A DNA stretch of 64,000 nucleotides. Source: Hyphomicrobiales bacterium (GTDB lineage: Bacteria; Pseudomonadota; Alphaproteobacteria; Rhizobiales; Beijerinckiaceae). The notes beneath the pieces are model-generated. The model was not told where the DNA came from, did not search any database, and saw only the letters and a list, made by a program, of their open reading frames with translations. The DNA lies in assembly GCA_900470775.1 (NCBI GenBank), contig UCBZ01000012.1, positions 49,050 through 113,049 on the forward strand, given 5' to 3'. Shown piece after piece: positions 49,572 to 59,300 of the stretch. The position numbers and the translations under genes were made by a program. The stretch's first letter is position 1. Every line of letters begins with the position of its first letter.

Positions 49572-50624
49572 ATGGGCTTCCTGACGCTGCAATCGCTGAG
49601 CAAGGTCTATGGCGAGCTCGCCGCCGTGCGCGATGTCGACCTCAGCGTCGCCAAGGGCGAGTTCGTCTCGCTGCTCGGCCCCTCCGGCTGCGGCAAGACC
49701 ACGACGCTGCAGATGATCGCCGGCCTCATCGAACCCACCGGCGGGCGGATCACCCTCGACTGCCGCGACATCACCCACGAAAAACCCAACAGGCGCGGGC
49801 TCGGCATCGTCTTCCAGAGCTACGCCCTGTTCCCGCATATGACGGTGGCTGAGAACGTCGCTTTCGGCCTGGAGATGCGCAAAATCGCCCGGCCTGAGCG
49901 CGACCGCCGCGTCGCCGAGATGCTCGGCCTGGTCCATCTCGCCGCCTTCGCCGAGCGCTATCCGCGCCAGTTGTCGGGCGGCCAGCGCCAGCGCGTCGCG
50001 ATCGCGCGTGCGCTGGTGATCGAGCCGCCGGTGCTGCTGCTCGACGAGCCCTTGTCGAACCTCGACGCCAAGCTGCGCGAGGAGATGCAATTCGAACTGC
50101 GCCGCATCCAGCGCAGCGTCGGCACCACGACGATCATGGTCACGCATGATCAGGCCGAGGCGCTCTCGATCAGCGACCGCGTCGTGGTGATGGAGCAGGG
50201 CCGCATGACGCAGGTCGATGCGCCCTACAAGCTGTATGAGCGGCCGGCGACGGCCTTCATCTCGTCTTTCGTTGGCAAGATGAACCGGATCGAGGGCGTC
50301 TGGCAGGGCGGTCGCGCCGAGATCGCCGGCATCGCCCTGCCGAGCGAGCCGGCTGCATTCCCTGACGGGCAGGCGATCGCGCTGTCGCTTCGCCCCGAAA
50401 AGATCGTGCTGGCCGAAGCCGGGCAGGGCATCCTCGACGGGCGCATCCTCGCCCGCTTCTTCCTCGGCAGCTACTGGCTGTTCACTGTCGAGACGCCTGT
50501 CGGAATCATCTCGGTCTCGGTGCCCAACCAGGGTGAGGAACCGCCGGGCGAGGGCGCACAGGTCTCGCTCGGCTGGGCGCCCGCCAGCCTCAAGGTTGAT
50601 GCGCTCGCCGGAGCGGCCGCATGA
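49572..50624 (+). CDS. PotA-like ABC transporter ATPase
   Basis: The 350-residue ATPase has Walker A GPSGCGKTT, signature LSGGQRQRVAIARAL and Walker B VLLLDEPLSNLDAKLRE, then a TOBE-like domain (about 240-345). This is the spermidine/opine/iron class. It is the first gene of a seven-gene operon. The start at 49572 is chosen by family N-terminus (MGFLTLQSLSKVYGE). Its stop overlaps the next start as ATGA. Confidence 0.9.
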   Translation: MGFLTLQSLSKVYGELAAVRDVDLSVAKGEFVSLLGPSGCGKTTTLQMIAGLIEPTGGRITLDCRDITHEKPNRRGLGIVFQSYALFPHMTVAENVAFGLEMRKIARPERDRRVAEMLGLVHLAAFAERYPRQLSGGQRQRVAIARALVIEPPVLLLDEPLSNLDAKLREEMQFELRRIQRSVGTTTIMVTHDQAEALSISDRVVVMEQGRMTQVDAPYKLYERPATAFISSFVGKMNRIEGVWQGGRAEIAGIALPSEPAAFPDGQAIALSLRPEKIVLAEAGQGILDGRILARFFLGSYWLFTVETPVGIISVSVPNQGEEPPGEGAQVSLGWAPASLKVDALAGAAA

Positions 50625-51508
50625 GCGCGACAAGCCCCATCGTCGCCGGGCCGACGGCGGCGCGCGCCAACCCCGCGCCCTGGCTGCTGGTCGGCCCCGG
50701 CGCCCTGTTCTTCCTCGGGCTGGTGGTGCTGCCGCTGGTCCTGACGGTCATCCTGTCCTTCCACGTCTACGACCACACCACCGGCATCAAGAACGAGTTC
50801 ACCTTCGCCCACTACATCGCGGTGTTCTCGGACGACTACTATCTCGGCACCTTCTGGCGCACGCTGCGGCTCGCCTTCCTGACGACGCTGATCTGCGCGG
50901 TCATCGGCGCGCCCGAGGCCTATATCCTGTCGCGGATGCGCGATCCCTGGCGCTCGGTCTTCCTGCTGGTGATCATCGGCCCGCTGCTGGTCTCGGTCGT
51001 GGTGCGCGCCTTCGGCTGGAGCATGCTGCTCGGCTCGACCGGGCTGGTGAACCAGACGTTGCAGGCGCTGGGCTTTGGCACGGTGCGGCTGCTCTACACC
51101 GAGACCGCGATCGTGATCGCACTCGTCCACGTCATGCTGCCCTTCATGGTGATCCCGGTCTGGACCGCTTTGCAGAAGCTCGATCCGATGGTCGAGGCGG
51201 CGGCCCTGACGCTGGGCGCCTCGCATGTCACGGCTCTGCGCCGCGTGGTGATGCCGCAGGTCTCGCTGGGGATGCTCTCGGGCAGCCTGATTGTCTTCGG
51301 CCTCTCGGCCAGCGCCTTTGCAATCCCCGGCCTGCTCGGCGGCCGCAGGCTCAAGATGGCCGCGACGCTGGTCTATGACGAATACATGCACGAGCTGAAC
51401 TGGCCGCTCGGCGCCGCCATCGCCATCATCGTGCTCGCCGCCAACCTCGCCATCATGCTGGCCTATAACCGCATGGTCGAGGCCCGCGCCCGCCGGACAT
51501 TGGGGTGA
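50621..51508 (+). CDS. PotB-like ABC permease
   Basis: The 295-residue inner-membrane permease has about six helices with the cytoplasmic EAA loop VEAAALTLGASHVTALRRVV. It starts with ATGA overlap on the ATPase stop and is followed by a GTGA overlap. It forms the channel with the next permease. Confidence 0.9.
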   Translation: MSATSPIVAGPTAARANPAPWLLVGPGALFFLGLVVLPLVLTVILSFHVYDHTTGIKNEFTFAHYIAVFSDDYYLGTFWRTLRLAFLTTLICAVIGAPEAYILSRMRDPWRSVFLLVIIGPLLVSVVVRAFGWSMLLGSTGLVNQTLQALGFGTVRLLYTETAIVIALVHVMLPFMVIPVWTALQKLDPMVEAAALTLGASHVTALRRVVMPQVSLGMLSGSLIVFGLSASAFAIPGLLGGRRLKMAATLVYDEYMHELNWPLGAAIAIIVLAANLAIMLAYNRMVEARARRTLG

Positions 51509-52308
51509 GCGCCATGCAGAAGAACGGCCCCCTCGCGCTGATCTTCCACAGCCTCGTCGTCGCCTTCGTGCTGGCGCCGCTGGTGGTGATCTGCCTCGTC
51601 GCCTTCACGCCCGAGAACACGCTGTCGATCCCGATGACGAGCTTCTCGCTGCGCTGGTTCCGCGAGATCTTCATCCACCCGGATTTCGTCGCCTCCTTCG
51701 TCAACAGCTTGTGGTTGGCGACGCTCGCCGCGACGATCTCGGTCGTGCTCGCCGTACCCGCCGCGCTCGCCATCGACCGCTATGAGTTTCCCGGCCGCGG
51801 CGCTCTCAACGCGCTGTTCCTGTCGCCGCTGATCATCCCGCATCTCGTGCTCGGCGTCGCCTTCCTGCGCCTGTTCGCGCTGGTCGGCGCGACCGGCTCC
51901 TTCGCCTGGCTGGTGGCGACCCATGTCATCGTCATCACGCCCTATGTGCTGCGGCTGGTGATGGCGGCCTTCACCGGCCTCGATCGCAGCGCCGAGCAGG
52001 CGGCGATGACGCTGGGCGCCTCGCACTGGACGGTGTTTCGCCGCGTCACGGCGCCGATGATCCTGCCCGGTATCACCGGCGGCTGGCTGCTCGCCTTCAT
52101 CAATTCCTTCGACGAGCTGACGATGTCGATCTTCGTGACCTCGCCGCAGACCGTGACGCTGCCGGTGCGGATGTACATGTACGCCACGGAATCGATCGAT
52201 CCGATGATGGCGGCGGTCTCCGCCCTGATGATCGCGCTGACCGCCGGCGCAATGCTGATCCTCGACCGCGCCTTCGGCCTCGACAAGATCCTCGTCGGGC
52301 AGAAGTGA
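51505..52308 (+). CDS. PotC-like ABC permease
   Basis: This second permease (267 residues, six helices) carries the EAA loop AEQAAMTLGASHWTVFRRVT. It starts at GTG 51505 (GTGA overlap); ATG 51514 is an alternative. A GTGA overlap with the next gene follows. Confidence 0.9.
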   Translation: MSAMQKNGPLALIFHSLVVAFVLAPLVVICLVAFTPENTLSIPMTSFSLRWFREIFIHPDFVASFVNSLWLATLAATISVVLAVPAALAIDRYEFPGRGALNALFLSPLIIPHLVLGVAFLRLFALVGATGSFAWLVATHVIVITPYVLRLVMAAFTGLDRSAEQAAMTLGASHWTVFRRVTAPMILPGITGGWLLAFINSFDELTMSIFVTSPQTVTLPVRMYMYATESIDPMMAAVSALMIALTAGAMLILDRAFGLDKILVGQK

Positions 52309-52610
52309 GGGCGAACGCCGTGCCACTGCTTCATCGCATCGCCCGTAAACGCCACGCGACGATCGCCTTCACGCTCGACGGCGAGCCGCGCCAGGGCAGG
52401 GCGGGCGACACGCTGCTGACCGCGATCCTGAGCCAAGCCAACGCCATCAGGGTGAGCGAATTCTCCGGCCAGCCGCGTGCGGGTTTCTGCCAGATGGGCG
52501 CCTGCCAGGATTGCTGGGTGACGCTCGCCAGCGGCGAGCGTCTGCGCGCCTGCTCCACGCCGCTGGTGGCGGGCATGAACATCGTCACGCGACCGAGGCG
52601 GGCGCCATGA
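52305..52610 (+). CDS. small [2Fe-2S] subunit of an opine-type dehydrogenase
   Basis: This 101-residue ferredoxin-like protein carries the plant-type cluster ligands Cys62, Cys67, Cys70 and Cys83 (GFCQMGACQDC and RACSTPL). It corresponds to the gamma subunit of trimeric oxidases such as hydrogen cyanide synthase HcnA and octopine- or D-hydroxyproline-dehydrogenase. It starts with GTG 52305 by overlap, or GTG 52320. Confidence 0.88.
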   Translation: MRANAVPLLHRIARKRHATIAFTLDGEPRQGRAGDTLLTAILSQANAIRVSEFSGQPRAGFCQMGACQDCWVTLASGERLRACSTPLVAGMNIVTRPRRAP

Positions 52611-53995
52611 GCGGGCGAGCGCAACCGCTGGTCGTCGGCGCCGGCCCCGCCGGCATCCGCGCCGCACAGGCGCTCGTCGCCGCCGGCTTGCGCCCGCTGG
52701 TGGTCGACGAAGCGCCTGCCTGCGGCGGCCAGATTTACCGCCAACGCCTCGTCCCGGATGAGCGCAGCACAAAAGCACTCTACGGCTCGGAAGCTCGCAA
52801 AGCCGAGGCGTTGCACCGCGATTTCGCCGCCCTCTCTGATCGCGTCGATTACTGGCCCCAGGCACTGCTCTGGAACCTGCGCGAGGGCGTGGCCGATATC
52901 GCCGTCGCGGGCGAAAGCCGCCGCGTCGCCTATGACGGCTTGATCCTGGCGACGGGCGCGACCGATCGCATTCTGCCGCTTCCAGGCTGGACGCTGCCTG
53001 GCGTCTTCACGCTCGGCGGCGCGCAGATCGCGCTGAAGGCGCAAGCATGCGCCATCGGCCAGCGCGTCGTCTTCGTCGGGACCGGGCCGCTGCTCTATCT
53101 GGTCGCATGGCAATACATGAAGGCCGGTGTCGAGGTCGCGGCCGTGCTGGATGCCGCGCCCTTCTCCGCCAAATTCGCCATGCTACGCGGCCTGCCATTG
53201 TTTCCGGCCGTCGTTCTCAGGGGCATGCGCTTCGTCGCCGAATTGCGCCTGCGCGGCGTCGCGATCCATTCCGGCATCGAGGACGTCCGGTTCGAGGGCG
53301 AGGACGCGGTCTCTGGCGTTTCGTGGACGCAAGGTGGCCGCGCGCACCGCATCGCCTGCGATGGCGTCGGCTACGGCCTCGCCTTGCGCTCGGAGACGCA
53401 AGCGGCCGACCTCGCCGGCTGCGCCTTCCGTTTCGATCAGCGCGACCGCGCCTGGCTGCCGCAGCGCGACGCCACCGGGCGCAGCAGCGTTCCGCACGTT
53501 TATCTCGCCGGAGACGGCGCCGGCATTGCTGGCGCCGACGCAGCGGAGCGGGCAGGCGAGCGCGCCGCGCTGGCGCTCTGCGAGGATCGGCGTCTGCCGT
53601 ACTCGCTGGAACGCGCCGCCGTGCTGGAAGCCGAACTCAGCCGGATCGACCGTTTCCGCGATGTGCTGGAGGCCGCGTTCCCCTTCCCGGTGCATTGGGC
53701 CGCGGGCCTCGCCGACGACACGTTGCTTTGCCGCTGCGAGGAGATCCGCACTGGCGAAGCCCGCGACGCCATCGAGCGCTTCGACATCGTCGAGATCAAC
53801 CGGCTGAAGGCTGTCAGCCGCGTCGGCATGGGCCGCTGCCAGGGCCGCATCTGCGCTGGCGCGGCGGCGGAGCTGCTGGCGGCGCAGACCGGTCGCAGCC
53901 TCGACAGCGTCGGGCGGTTGCGCGCCCAGGCGCCGCTCAAGCCGGTGCCGCTGGTGCTGACGCCGGTCGGGGCCGAAACGGAGGCCGTGGAGTGA
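52607..53995 (+). CDS. FAD/NAD(P)-binding subunit of an opine-type dehydrogenase, with BFD-like [2Fe-2S] domain
   Basis: The 462-residue protein has an N-terminal Rossmann motif (LVVGAGPAGIRAAQAL), a second dinucleotide motif (VVFVGTGPLLYLVA, about 154-167), and a C-terminal BFD-like [2Fe-2S] domain with Cys375, Cys377, Cys411 and Cys416 (LLCRCEE and GRCQGRIC). This is the alpha-subunit layout of HcnB, octopine oxidase and D-hydroxyproline dehydrogenase. It overlaps both neighbours by four bases. Confidence 0.9.
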   Translation: MSGRAQPLVVGAGPAGIRAAQALVAAGLRPLVVDEAPACGGQIYRQRLVPDERSTKALYGSEARKAEALHRDFAALSDRVDYWPQALLWNLREGVADIAVAGESRRVAYDGLILATGATDRILPLPGWTLPGVFTLGGAQIALKAQACAIGQRVVFVGTGPLLYLVAWQYMKAGVEVAAVLDAAPFSAKFAMLRGLPLFPAVVLRGMRFVAELRLRGVAIHSGIEDVRFEGEDAVSGVSWTQGGRAHRIACDGVGYGLALRSETQAADLAGCAFRFDQRDRAWLPQRDATGRSSVPHVYLAGDGAGIAGADAAERAGERAALALCEDRRLPYSLERAAVLEAELSRIDRFRDVLEAAFPFPVHWAAGLADDTLLCRCEEIRTGEARDAIERFDIVEINRLKAVSRVGMGRCQGRICAGAAAELLAAQTGRSLDSVGRLRAQAPLKPVPLVLTPVGAETEAVE

Positions 53996-55188
53996 GCGTC
54001 CGCCTCGATGTCGATGTTGCGATCATCGGCGGCGGCCTCGTCGGCGCCTCGGCTGCCCTCGCCTTGCGCGGCATGGGCCTGAGCGTCGCGCTTCTCGACA
54101 AGGGCTTCTGTGGCGCGCAGGCCAGCGGCGTCAATTATGGCGGCGTGCGCCGGCAGGGTCGCCCGCGCGAGCAGTTGCCGCTGTCGCAGCGGGCGCATGC
54201 GATCTGGCCGCGTCTCGCTGCGCTGATCGGCATCGACGGGGAATTCCTGCGCTCGGGCCATCTCAAGCTGGCGCGCGGTGAGGCCGACATGGCGGCGCTG
54301 GAAGCCTATGCGACCGATGTCGCCGATCAGGGCCTCGCTCTCGAACTGATCGGCCATAACGACCTGCGCGAGCGCTTTCCCTGGATCGAGGGCGACATTA
54401 CCGGCGCCTCGCTCTGCGCCGGAGACGGCCACGCCAATCCGCGCCTCGTGGCGGCGGGCTTCGCCAGCGCCGCACGCCGGGCCGGCGCCCATGTGCTGGA
54501 GAACACGCCGGTGACATCAGCGACCCGCAACGGCGACGGTTTCGCGCTGGAGGCGGGCGACGGGCTGAAGATCCGGGCCGGCGCGCTGATCAACAGCGCG
54601 GGCGCCTGGGCCGGCCCCTTCGCGGAGAGCTTCGGTGAGCCGGTCCCGATCAGCCGGATCTACCCCTCGATGGTGGTGACGGAGCCACTCGCCCCGATCA
54701 TGACCGTCAACACCGGCATGGAGGGCGCCGGCATCTATGCCCGCCAGGTCGGCCGTGGGAACTGCCTCGTCGGCGGCGAGCGCGGCCTGCCGCTGGCTGA
54801 TGTGGATTTCGCCCGGCCGACCGGCGCAGGCGCGCTGGCCATCATGAACAAGGCGGCTGCGCTGTTCCCGGCGCTGCGCCATGCCCAGGCGATCCGCTTC
54901 TGGACCGGCACCGAGGCGGCGATGCCCGACCACAACCCGGTGATCGGGCCAAGCGGCACGACGCCCGGCCTGTTCCACGCCTTCGGCTTTACCGGAGCCG
55001 GATTTCAGATCGCGCCGGGCGTTGGCGAGGTCCTGGCCGAACTCATCCGCGACGGCGCCACCACCACACCGATCGAGGCCTTCTCGATCGGCCGTTTCAA
55101 CACGCCTTCTTCAACCAGCGACCGCACAGCCGACGGCTCGGGTGCGGGGCGCGTTTCAGAGCCGCAGAACAGGGGAGTTCTCACATGA
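53992..55188 (+). CDS. FAD-dependent amino-acid oxidase-like subunit (DAO family)
   Basis: The 398-residue DAO-fold enzyme opens with VDVAIIGGGLVGASAALAL, has GVNYGGVRRQGRP in the substrate region and ends with HAFGFTGAGFQIAPG. It is the catalytic beta subunit of the trimeric dehydrogenase. The likely substrate class is secondary amino acids: opines, D-hydroxyproline, or similar. It starts with GTG in a GTGA overlap. The last 30 residues (SSTSDRTADGSG...) look like a disordered extension. Confidence 0.9.
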   Translation: MSVRLDVDVAIIGGGLVGASAALALRGMGLSVALLDKGFCGAQASGVNYGGVRRQGRPREQLPLSQRAHAIWPRLAALIGIDGEFLRSGHLKLARGEADMAALEAYATDVADQGLALELIGHNDLRERFPWIEGDITGASLCAGDGHANPRLVAAGFASAARRAGAHVLENTPVTSATRNGDGFALEAGDGLKIRAGALINSAGAWAGPFAESFGEPVPISRIYPSMVVTEPLAPIMTVNTGMEGAGIYARQVGRGNCLVGGERGLPLADVDFARPTGAGALAIMNKAAALFPALRHAQAIRFWTGTEAAMPDHNPVIGPSGTTPGLFHAFGFTGAGFQIAPGVGEVLAELIRDGATTTPIEAFSIGRFNTPSSTSDRTADGSGAGRVSEPQNRGVLT

Positions 55189-56237
55189 TCCATCGTCGCA
55201 CCGCGCTTGGCGCGGCCGTCGCCACTCTGGCGCTCGTCGCCGGGACATCGGCCTTCGCCCAGACCAAGACGCTTTATGTCGGCATGAACGGCGGCAACTT
55301 CGAGAAGACCTTCACGCAAGGCGTCTTCCCGGAGTTCGAAAAGGCCAACAACGTCAAGGTCGTCGTTGTGCCCGGCACCTCCTCGGACATCCTCGCCAAG
55401 GCGACCGCAGCCAAGGACAAGCCGCAGATGCACGTCATGTTCCTCGATGACGGGGTCATGGTCCGCGCCGTCGGCGCCGGTCTCTGCGAGAAGCTGAAGG
55501 ACGGTCCCGAACTCGCCGAACTCGACAAGGGCGCCCGCATGAAGGGCGACATGGCTGTCGGCATCGACATGGGGATGACCGGACTGGCCTATAACAAGAA
55601 GATGTTCGACGAGAAGGGCTGGGCCGCGCCGACCTCCTGGATGGACCTGGCCGATCCCAAGTTCAAGGACAAGGTCGTGTTCCAGTCGGCCTCGGCCTCG
55701 TCCTTCGGCCTGCACGCCTTCCTGATGTTCAACCGCATCCAGGGCGGCACCGAGGCCAATGTCGAGCCGGGCTTCGGCAAATTCCGTGACACCATCGGCA
55801 AGAACGTCATCGAGTTCATTCCGAACTCGGCCAAGATCTCGGAGATGGTCCAGACCGGCGAGGCTGCGATCTTCCCGCTGACCCCGACCGGCGTCTCGAA
55901 CCTGAAGGAGAAGGGCATCCCGGTCGAATACGCCCAGCCCAAGGAAGGCTCGGTCGTGCTGATGGTGGCGCAATGCGTCATCGCCAACAATTCCGAGCCC
56001 GATCTCGCCCAGAAGCTCGCCGCCTATCTGCTCTCGGCCGAGGCTCAGTCGAAAGCCCTGGCCGTCGGAAACGTCGTGCCGTCGAACACCAGGTCGAAGG
56101 CGACGACGCCCGAAGCCGAGAAGAAGCTCGAGACCTTCCACGGCTTCATGAAGACCGCCGTGGTGCTGGACTGGGACGCGATCAACGCCAAGCGCCCGGA
56201 ATGGAACAGCCGCTGGAACAAGATGATCGAGCGGTAG
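55185..56237 (+). CDS. periplasmic binding protein of the opine/polyamine-type transporter
   Basis: The 350-residue PotD-like receptor has a signal peptide (cleavage after GTSAFA-Q, residue 25-26). The family segment LYVGMNGGNFEKTFTQG and a hinge-rich second lobe follow. It is the last of the operon and starts by ATGA overlap. Placing the receptor last after the catabolic enzymes is unusual for an importer operon. It delivers the substrate to the PotABC-like components. Confidence 0.9.
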   Translation: MIHRRTALGAAVATLALVAGTSAFAQTKTLYVGMNGGNFEKTFTQGVFPEFEKANNVKVVVVPGTSSDILAKATAAKDKPQMHVMFLDDGVMVRAVGAGLCEKLKDGPELAELDKGARMKGDMAVGIDMGMTGLAYNKKMFDEKGWAAPTSWMDLADPKFKDKVVFQSASASSFGLHAFLMFNRIQGGTEANVEPGFGKFRDTIGKNVIEFIPNSAKISEMVQTGEAAIFPLTPTGVSNLKEKGIPVEYAQPKEGSVVLMVAQCVIANNSEPDLAQKLAAYLLSAEAQSKALAVGNVVPSNTRSKATTPEAEKKLETFHGFMKTAVVLDWDAINAKRPEWNSRWNKMIER

Positions 56238-56262
56238 TTCCGGAAAACACACGAAACACGCC

Positions 56263-56359
56263 GTCATCCTGGGCGACCGACGGTCGACCCGGGATCCATC
56301 GGAGGGCTCAGCGCTCTACGATGGATCCCGGGACTTCGCTTCGCGAAGCCCAGGATGAC
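56263..56359. repeat. dispersed palindromic element, family B copy 2
   Basis: The outer arms are GTCATCCTGGGC and GCCCAGGATGAC. The inner arms are GGGATCCATC and GATGGATCCCG, with another CTTCG/CGAAG pair. It lies between convergent genes and may end both transcripts. Related copies are near 37433 and 62960. Confidence 0.8.
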
Positions 56360-56385
56360 GGCGTTTCATTTGTCGGCGGGCCGTC

Positions 56386-59300
56386 TCACGCCGCTTCGGC
56401 CATATGCGCTGGCTCCGCCACCGCGCCGTGCTGCTTCAGCGGCTTGTTGCCGGTGAGCATGCGCATCAGCACGTAGAACACCGGCGTCAGGAAGATGCCG
56501 AAGGCGGTGACGCCGATCATGCCGGCAAACACCGCCACGCCCATCGCATGACGCATCTCGGCGCCGGCGCCGGTCGAGGTGACCAGCGGCACCACGCCCA
56601 TGATGAAAGCGAGCGACGTCATCAGGATCGGCCGCAGCCGCAGGCGGCTGGCCTCGATCGCGGCCGCGACCGGCGTCCTACCCTCGAATTCGAGCTCGCG
56701 CGCGAATTCGACGATCAGGATCGCATTCTTCGCCGACAAGCCGACCAGAACCACCAGACCGATCTGGGTAAAGACGTTGTTGTCGCCACCGGTCCACCAG
56801 ACGCCGGCCATGGCTGCGAGCAAGCCCATCGGGATGATCATGATGATCGCGATCGGCAGCGTCAGGCTCTCATACTGGGCAGCCAGAACCAGGAAGACGA
56901 GCAGGATCGCGATCGGGAACACCAGCATGGCGGAGTTGCCGGCCAGGATCTCCTGATAGGTCAGCTCGGTCCATTCGAAGGCGAAGCCCTTCGGCAGGGT
57001 CTCGGCAGCGATCCGCGTCACCGCGTCCTGGGCTTGGCCCGAGGAATAGCCGGGGGCAGGGCCGGCATTGATGTCGGCGCTGAGGAAGCCGTTGTAACGC
57101 ATCGCCCGCTCGGGGCCGGAATCGCTGCGCACGTTGAGCACGGCCGAGAGCGGCACCATCTCTCCCGCGTTCGAGCGCACCTTCAGCTTGCCGATATCTT
57201 CCGGATAGGCGCGGAAGGGCGCATCGGCTTGGACGCGCACTGTGTAGGTGCGGCCGAACTTGTTGAAGTCGTTGACATAGGAGGAGCCGAGATAGATCTG
57301 CAGCGTCTCGAAGACATCGGTGACGGGCACGCCGAGCTGCCGCGCCTTGGTGCGGTCGATATCGGCATAGAGCTGCGGCACGTTGACCTGGAAGCTCGAG
57401 AACATGCCGGCGATCTCGGGAGCGGTCGCGGCCTTGGCCATAAAGGCCTTGGTCGCCTCGTCGAGCGCCTTGTAGCCGAGGCCGGCACGATCCTCGATCT
57501 GCAGCTTGAAACCGCCGATCGTGCCCAGCCCCTGCACGGGAGGCGGCGGGAACATCGCGATGAACGCGTCCTTGATGCCGGCGAACTCCTTGTTCAACTG
57601 CATGGCGACGGCGTTGCCCGAGAGCGAGGGGTCCTTGCGCTGGTCGAAGGGCTTCAGGCCCACAAAGACGATGCCGGCATTCGACGAGTTGGTGAAGCCG
57701 TTGATCGACAGGCCCGGGAAGGAGATCGCGTTCTCGACGCCGGGATGCTTCAGGGCGATCTCGTCCATGCGACGGATCACGTCCTCGGTCCGGTCCAGCG
57801 TTGCGGCATCGGGCAGCTGCGCGAAGCCGACGAGATACTGCTTGTCCTGGCCCGGCACGAAGCCTGATGGCACCGTGCGGAACAGCACGCCGGTCAGGGC
57901 GATGAGGCCGACATAGATCACCATCATCACCGTCTTGCGGCCGAGGATGCGGCGCACGCCGCTGCCATAGGCCTCCGACGAGCGATTGAAGAAGCGGTTG
58001 AAGCCGCGGAAGAACCAGCCGAACACACGGTCCATGCCGCGCGTCAACGCGTCCTTGGGGGCGTGATGGCCCTTCAGCAGCAGCGCCGCGAGCGCCGGCG
58101 ACAGCGTCAGCGAGTTGACCGCCGAGATCACCGTCGAAATCGCGATGGTCAGTGCGAACTGCCGGTAGAACTGGCCGGTTAGGCCCGAGATGAAGGCAAG
58201 CGGCACGAACACCGCGACGAGCACGAGCGCGATCGCGATGATCGGGCCGGAGACCTCGCGCATCGCCTTGTAGGTCGCCTCGCGCGGCTCCAGCCCATGC
58301 TCGATGTTGCGCTCGACATTCTCGACCACGACGATCGCGTCGTCGACGACGATGCCGATCGCCAGCACGAGGCCAAACAGCGAGAGCGCGTTGATCGAGA
58401 AGCCGAACAGATACATCACCGCAAAGGTGCCGACGACCGAGACTGGCACGGCGACGAGCGGGATGATCGAGGCCCGCCAGGTCTGCAGGAAGACGATGAC
58501 GACGAGCACGACGAGCGCGATCGCCTCGAGCAGAGTCGTGATCACAGCCTTGATCGAGGCCCGCACGAACTGGGTGGTGTCGTAGACGATCGAGTAGTCC
58601 ACGCCCTCGGGCATGTTCTGCTTGATCTCCTTCATCACCGCCTGGACCTGGTCGGCGATGGCGATCGCGTTCGAGTTGGGCGCCTGGAAGACCGGCACCG
58701 CGACCGCCGACTTGCCGTTGAGCAGCGAGCGCAGCGCGTATTCGGCGGCGCCGAGCTCGATGCGGGCGATGTCCTTGAGGCGGATCACGGCGCCGCTGGC
58801 GACGGTCTTGACGATGATGTCGCCGAATTCCTCCTCGTTCGCGAGACGGCCCTGAGCGTTCACAGAGAGCTGCAGATCGAGCCCCGGGCCGCTCGGCGAG
58901 GCGCCGATCACGCCGGCCGCGGCCTGCACGTTCTGAGCCCGGATCTCGCGCACGATGTCGGAGGGCGAGAGGCCGTGCTCGGCGACCTTCTGCGGATCGA
59001 GCCAGACCCGCATCGAATAGTCGCCCGAGCCGAAGAGCTGGACCTGGCCGACGCCGTCGATGCGCGCCAGCCGGTCCTTGACGTTGAGGACGGCGTAGTT
59101 GCGCAGATAGGTCATGTCGTAGCGGCCGTTCGGCGAGGTGATGTGCACCACCATCGTCAGGTCCGGCGAGCTCTTGATGGTGGTGACGCCGAGGCGGCGC
59201 ACCTCCTCGGGCAGGCGCGGCTCCGCCTGGCTGACCCGGTTCTGCACGAGCTGCTGGGCCTTGTCGGGGTCGGTGCCGAGCTTGAAGGTGACGTTCAGCG

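Noticed and set aside
53047..55188. 713-residue frame joining the dehydrogenase alpha and beta genes
   Set aside because: Its first half is out of frame with the alpha subunit and Arg-rich. Only the part from 53992 is a real protein.
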